A DNA stretch of 64,000 nt from Ureibacillus manganicus DSM 26584 (lineage in GTDB: Bacteria; Bacillota; Bacilli; Bacillales_A; Planococcaceae): assembly GCF_000772945.1 (NCBI RefSeq), contig NZ_JPVN01000012.1, forward strand, positions 62,001 through 126,000, in the 5' to 3' direction. Positions 62,806 through 64,000 of the stretch are shown here, piece by piece. The first letter of the stretch is position 1; every line of letters begins with the position of its first letter. Position numbers and translations under genes: made by a program. The notes beneath the pieces were generated by a model that had not been told where the DNA came from, made no database searches, and worked only from the letters and a program-made list of their open reading frames with translations.

Positions 62806-63690
62806 TTATTTATTTCGACGAACAATATACTCTGCAAGTTCTTTTAAAATAGTCGTATCACCGTTTAATTTTTCTAATAGTGAAATTGCAATCTCATAGT
62901 GTTCAGCTAATTTATCTTTAGCACCAGCAATTGTTAAGATGCCAGGATATGTACTTTTATTGCTAGCAAGGTCTTTTCCAGCAGTTTTGCCTAGTTCTTC
63001 AGATGTACCTTCAATGTCTAAAATGTCATCTTGAATTTGGAAAGCTAAACCAATATGATGAGCAAATTCAACTAATACTCTTCTTTCTTCTTCACTAGCT
63101 TCTGATAACACTGCACCTGCTTCAATACTAAATCGTAAAAGTGCACCAGTTTTGTTTACATGAACTTGTTCTAGTTCTTCTAGGTTCAAGCTACGAGACT
63201 CTCCATCAATATCTAAAACTTGGCCACCTACCATACCTTCTGCACCAGCAGCCACACTTAATAAGTTGATCAGTTCAACTTTAATTGCAGGGGGAACATT
63301 TTCCATTCTAGCTAGAATTCCGAAGCTTAGCGTATTTAATGCATCACCCGCTAAAGTTGCTAGAGCTTCTCCATAAACAACATGATTTGTCGGTTTACCA
63401 CGTCTTAAATCATCGTTATCCATACTTGGAAGATCATCGTGAATTAAAGAATACGTATGAATCATCTCAACAGCTGCTCCAATTGTATATGCTTCTTTAA
63501 GTTTGTTATTAAATAACTCACAAACTGCTAGAACAAATAAAGGTCGAATTCTTTTACCTCCAGCTTTTAAGGAATAAAGCATTGAGTCTTTTAATTGTTC
63601 TGGTGCAATAATTTTTCCAACTAAAGAGTATAATACATCATCAATTATAAGTATATGTTCATCCATAAAATTTTTTAAAGTATTTGTCAT
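62806..63690 (-). CDS. ispA: Farnesyl diphosphate synthase
   Basis: Makes C15 farnesyl diphosphate from IPP and DMAPP for undecaprenyl and quinone side chains. 294 aa. First Asp-rich motif HDDLPSMDNDD near residue 84, second DDILD near 220, and the GGKRIRP substrate loop at 45-51. Overlaps xseB by four bases (ATGA). Separated from dxs by tandem repeats, which may weaken co-transcription. Confidence 0.96.
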   Translation of the reverse strand: MTNTLKNFMDEHILIIDDVLYSLVGKIIAPEQLKDSMLYSLKAGGKRIRPLFVLAVCELFNNKLKEAYTIGAAVEMIHTYSLIHDDLPSMDNDDLRRGKPTNHVVYGEALATLAGDALNTLSFGILARMENVPPAIKVELINLLSVAAGAEGMVGGQVLDIDGESRSLNLEELEQVHVNKTGALLRFSIEAGAVLSEASEEERRVLVEFAHHIGLAFQIQDDILDIEGTSEELGKTAGKDLASNKSTYPGILTIAGAKDKLAEHYEIAISLLEKLNGDTTILKELAEYIVRRNK

Positions 63691-63926
63691 TCTGCTTGCC
63701 CTCTATCATTTATTTGTTCAAATGGTTTTTTTTCACCTGATTCATTTACTACTGATATTAACTGTTGTTCTGCATTTTGTAATTTCGTATGGCAAAATTG
63801 AGATAATTCCATACCTTTTTTATATAGATCAATTGCTTCTTCTAATGGAACCTCACCTTGTTCTAATTTTTGTACGATGCTTTCTAATTCGGCCATTGCT
63901 TCAGCAAATGTTTGTTCTGTTGCCAT
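63687..63926 (-). CDS. xseB: Exodeoxyribonuclease VII small subunit
   Basis: 79 aa helical protein that binds XseA. Typical sequence FAEAMAELESIVQKLEQGEVPLEEAIDLYKKGMELSQFC. ATG at 63926 lies one base after the xseA stop, so synthesis is coupled. The complex degrades single-stranded DNA from both ends. Confidence 0.96.
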   Translation of the reverse strand: MATEQTFAEAMAELESIVQKLEQGEVPLEEAIDLYKKGMELSQFCHTKLQNAEQQLISVVNESGEKKPFEQINDRGQAE

Positions 63927-63927
63927 A

Positions 63928-64000
63928 TTATTTGCTACCCCCTGAATTATTTTGCGTTTCTACAATTTTCGCCTTCGCCTCACCATCTTGGAATTGTACA
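63928..64000 (-). CDS. xseA: Exodeoxyribonuclease VII large subunit, C-terminal end only
   Basis: Translated from the window edge: VQFQDGEAKAKIVETQNNSGGSK then TAA (63928-63930). The VxFxDGEAxAK segment is the conserved end of XseA, and its position directly before xseB confirms this. The rest of the gene is outside the window. Confidence 0.88.
   Translation of the reverse strand, partial: VQFQDGEAKAKIVETQNNSGGSK

Noticed and set aside
1-64000. CRISPR array, tRNA or rRNA genes, integrase or insertion-sequence transposase
   Set aside because: No regularly spaced direct repeats with unique spacers, no cloverleaf or rRNA signature noticed, and no transposase among the proteins; the tandem repeats at 62.6 kb have no spacers.

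Overview
The window reads as chromosome of a low-GC, spore-forming Bacillales bacterium. Synteny and gene content (spo0A, spoIVB, TnrA, a bacilliredoxin, a methylmalonyl-CoA mutase cluster, many TTG/GTG starts with strong Shine-Dalgarno sites) fit the Lysinibacillus/Solibacillus group of Planococcaceae (Caryophanaceae). That assignment is inference; no rRNA gene is present. Most genes lie on the minus strand. The order xseA-xseB-ispA-dxs-tlyA-argR-recN-spoIVB-spo0A ... yqiK-yqzF-bcd-lpdV-bkdAA-bkdAB-bkdB ... brxB-yqjA-(prli42)-mce-mmdA-yqjE ... dinB-rnz ... proI-yqjP matches the B. subtilis yqi-yqj region read backwards, with accessory blocks inserted.

Layout. 1-6 kb: flavohemoprotein 3' end, yqjP, a proline T-box with proI, rnz and dinB. 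6-12 kb: bioY under a BirA operator, an ArsB-family pump, then a compact minus-strand operon with GTP cyclohydrolase II, RibD, a flavin monooxygenase and a HAD nucleotidase; this operon lacks riboflavin synthase, lumazine synthase and an FMN riboswitch. 12-24 kb: a DegV protein, amt, guaC with PurBoxes, the liv branched-chain amino acid ABC transporter and tnrA, with near-perfect TnrA/GlnR boxes in front of amt, livJ and tnrA. 24-35 kb: a signal peptidase/hydrolase/miniprotein/ABC operon, an FMN reductase with two plausible starts, an MhqR-like MarR regulator with its operator, a FUSC protein, ogt and alkD-like repair genes, a crcB pair, a CheW-like protein and a peptidase. 35-51 kb: tatA, propionyl/methylmalonyl-CoA metabolism, Prli42, bacilliredoxin, and the bkd branched-chain keto-acid operon. 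51-64 kb: yqzF, GDPD, a FapA/DUF342 protein, an orphan holin, spo0A, spoIVB, recN, argR, tlyA, dxs, ispA, xseB and the 3' end of xseA.

The genes combine into a recognisable metabolic theme: TnrA-controlled nitrogen scavenging (amt, liv); breakdown of branched-chain amino acids by Bcd and the BKD complex, with a cre-like site before bcd; and conversion of propionyl-CoA to succinyl-CoA by carboxyltransferase, epimerase and B12-dependent mutase with its MeaB chaperone. Several intergenic gaps hold structured, repeat-like DNA (21.3, 35.9, 45.3 and 62.6 kb). Three short genes, easily missed, are annotated: Prli42 (31 aa), a 59-aa two-helix protein coupled to an ABC ATPase, and the xseA end.

The best candidate for something undescribed is the rib-like operon at 8.4-11.9 kb. 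Other notable points are a probable ATT start codon on the yqjA homologue, and a FMN reductase with two ribosome-binding sites giving long and short forms.
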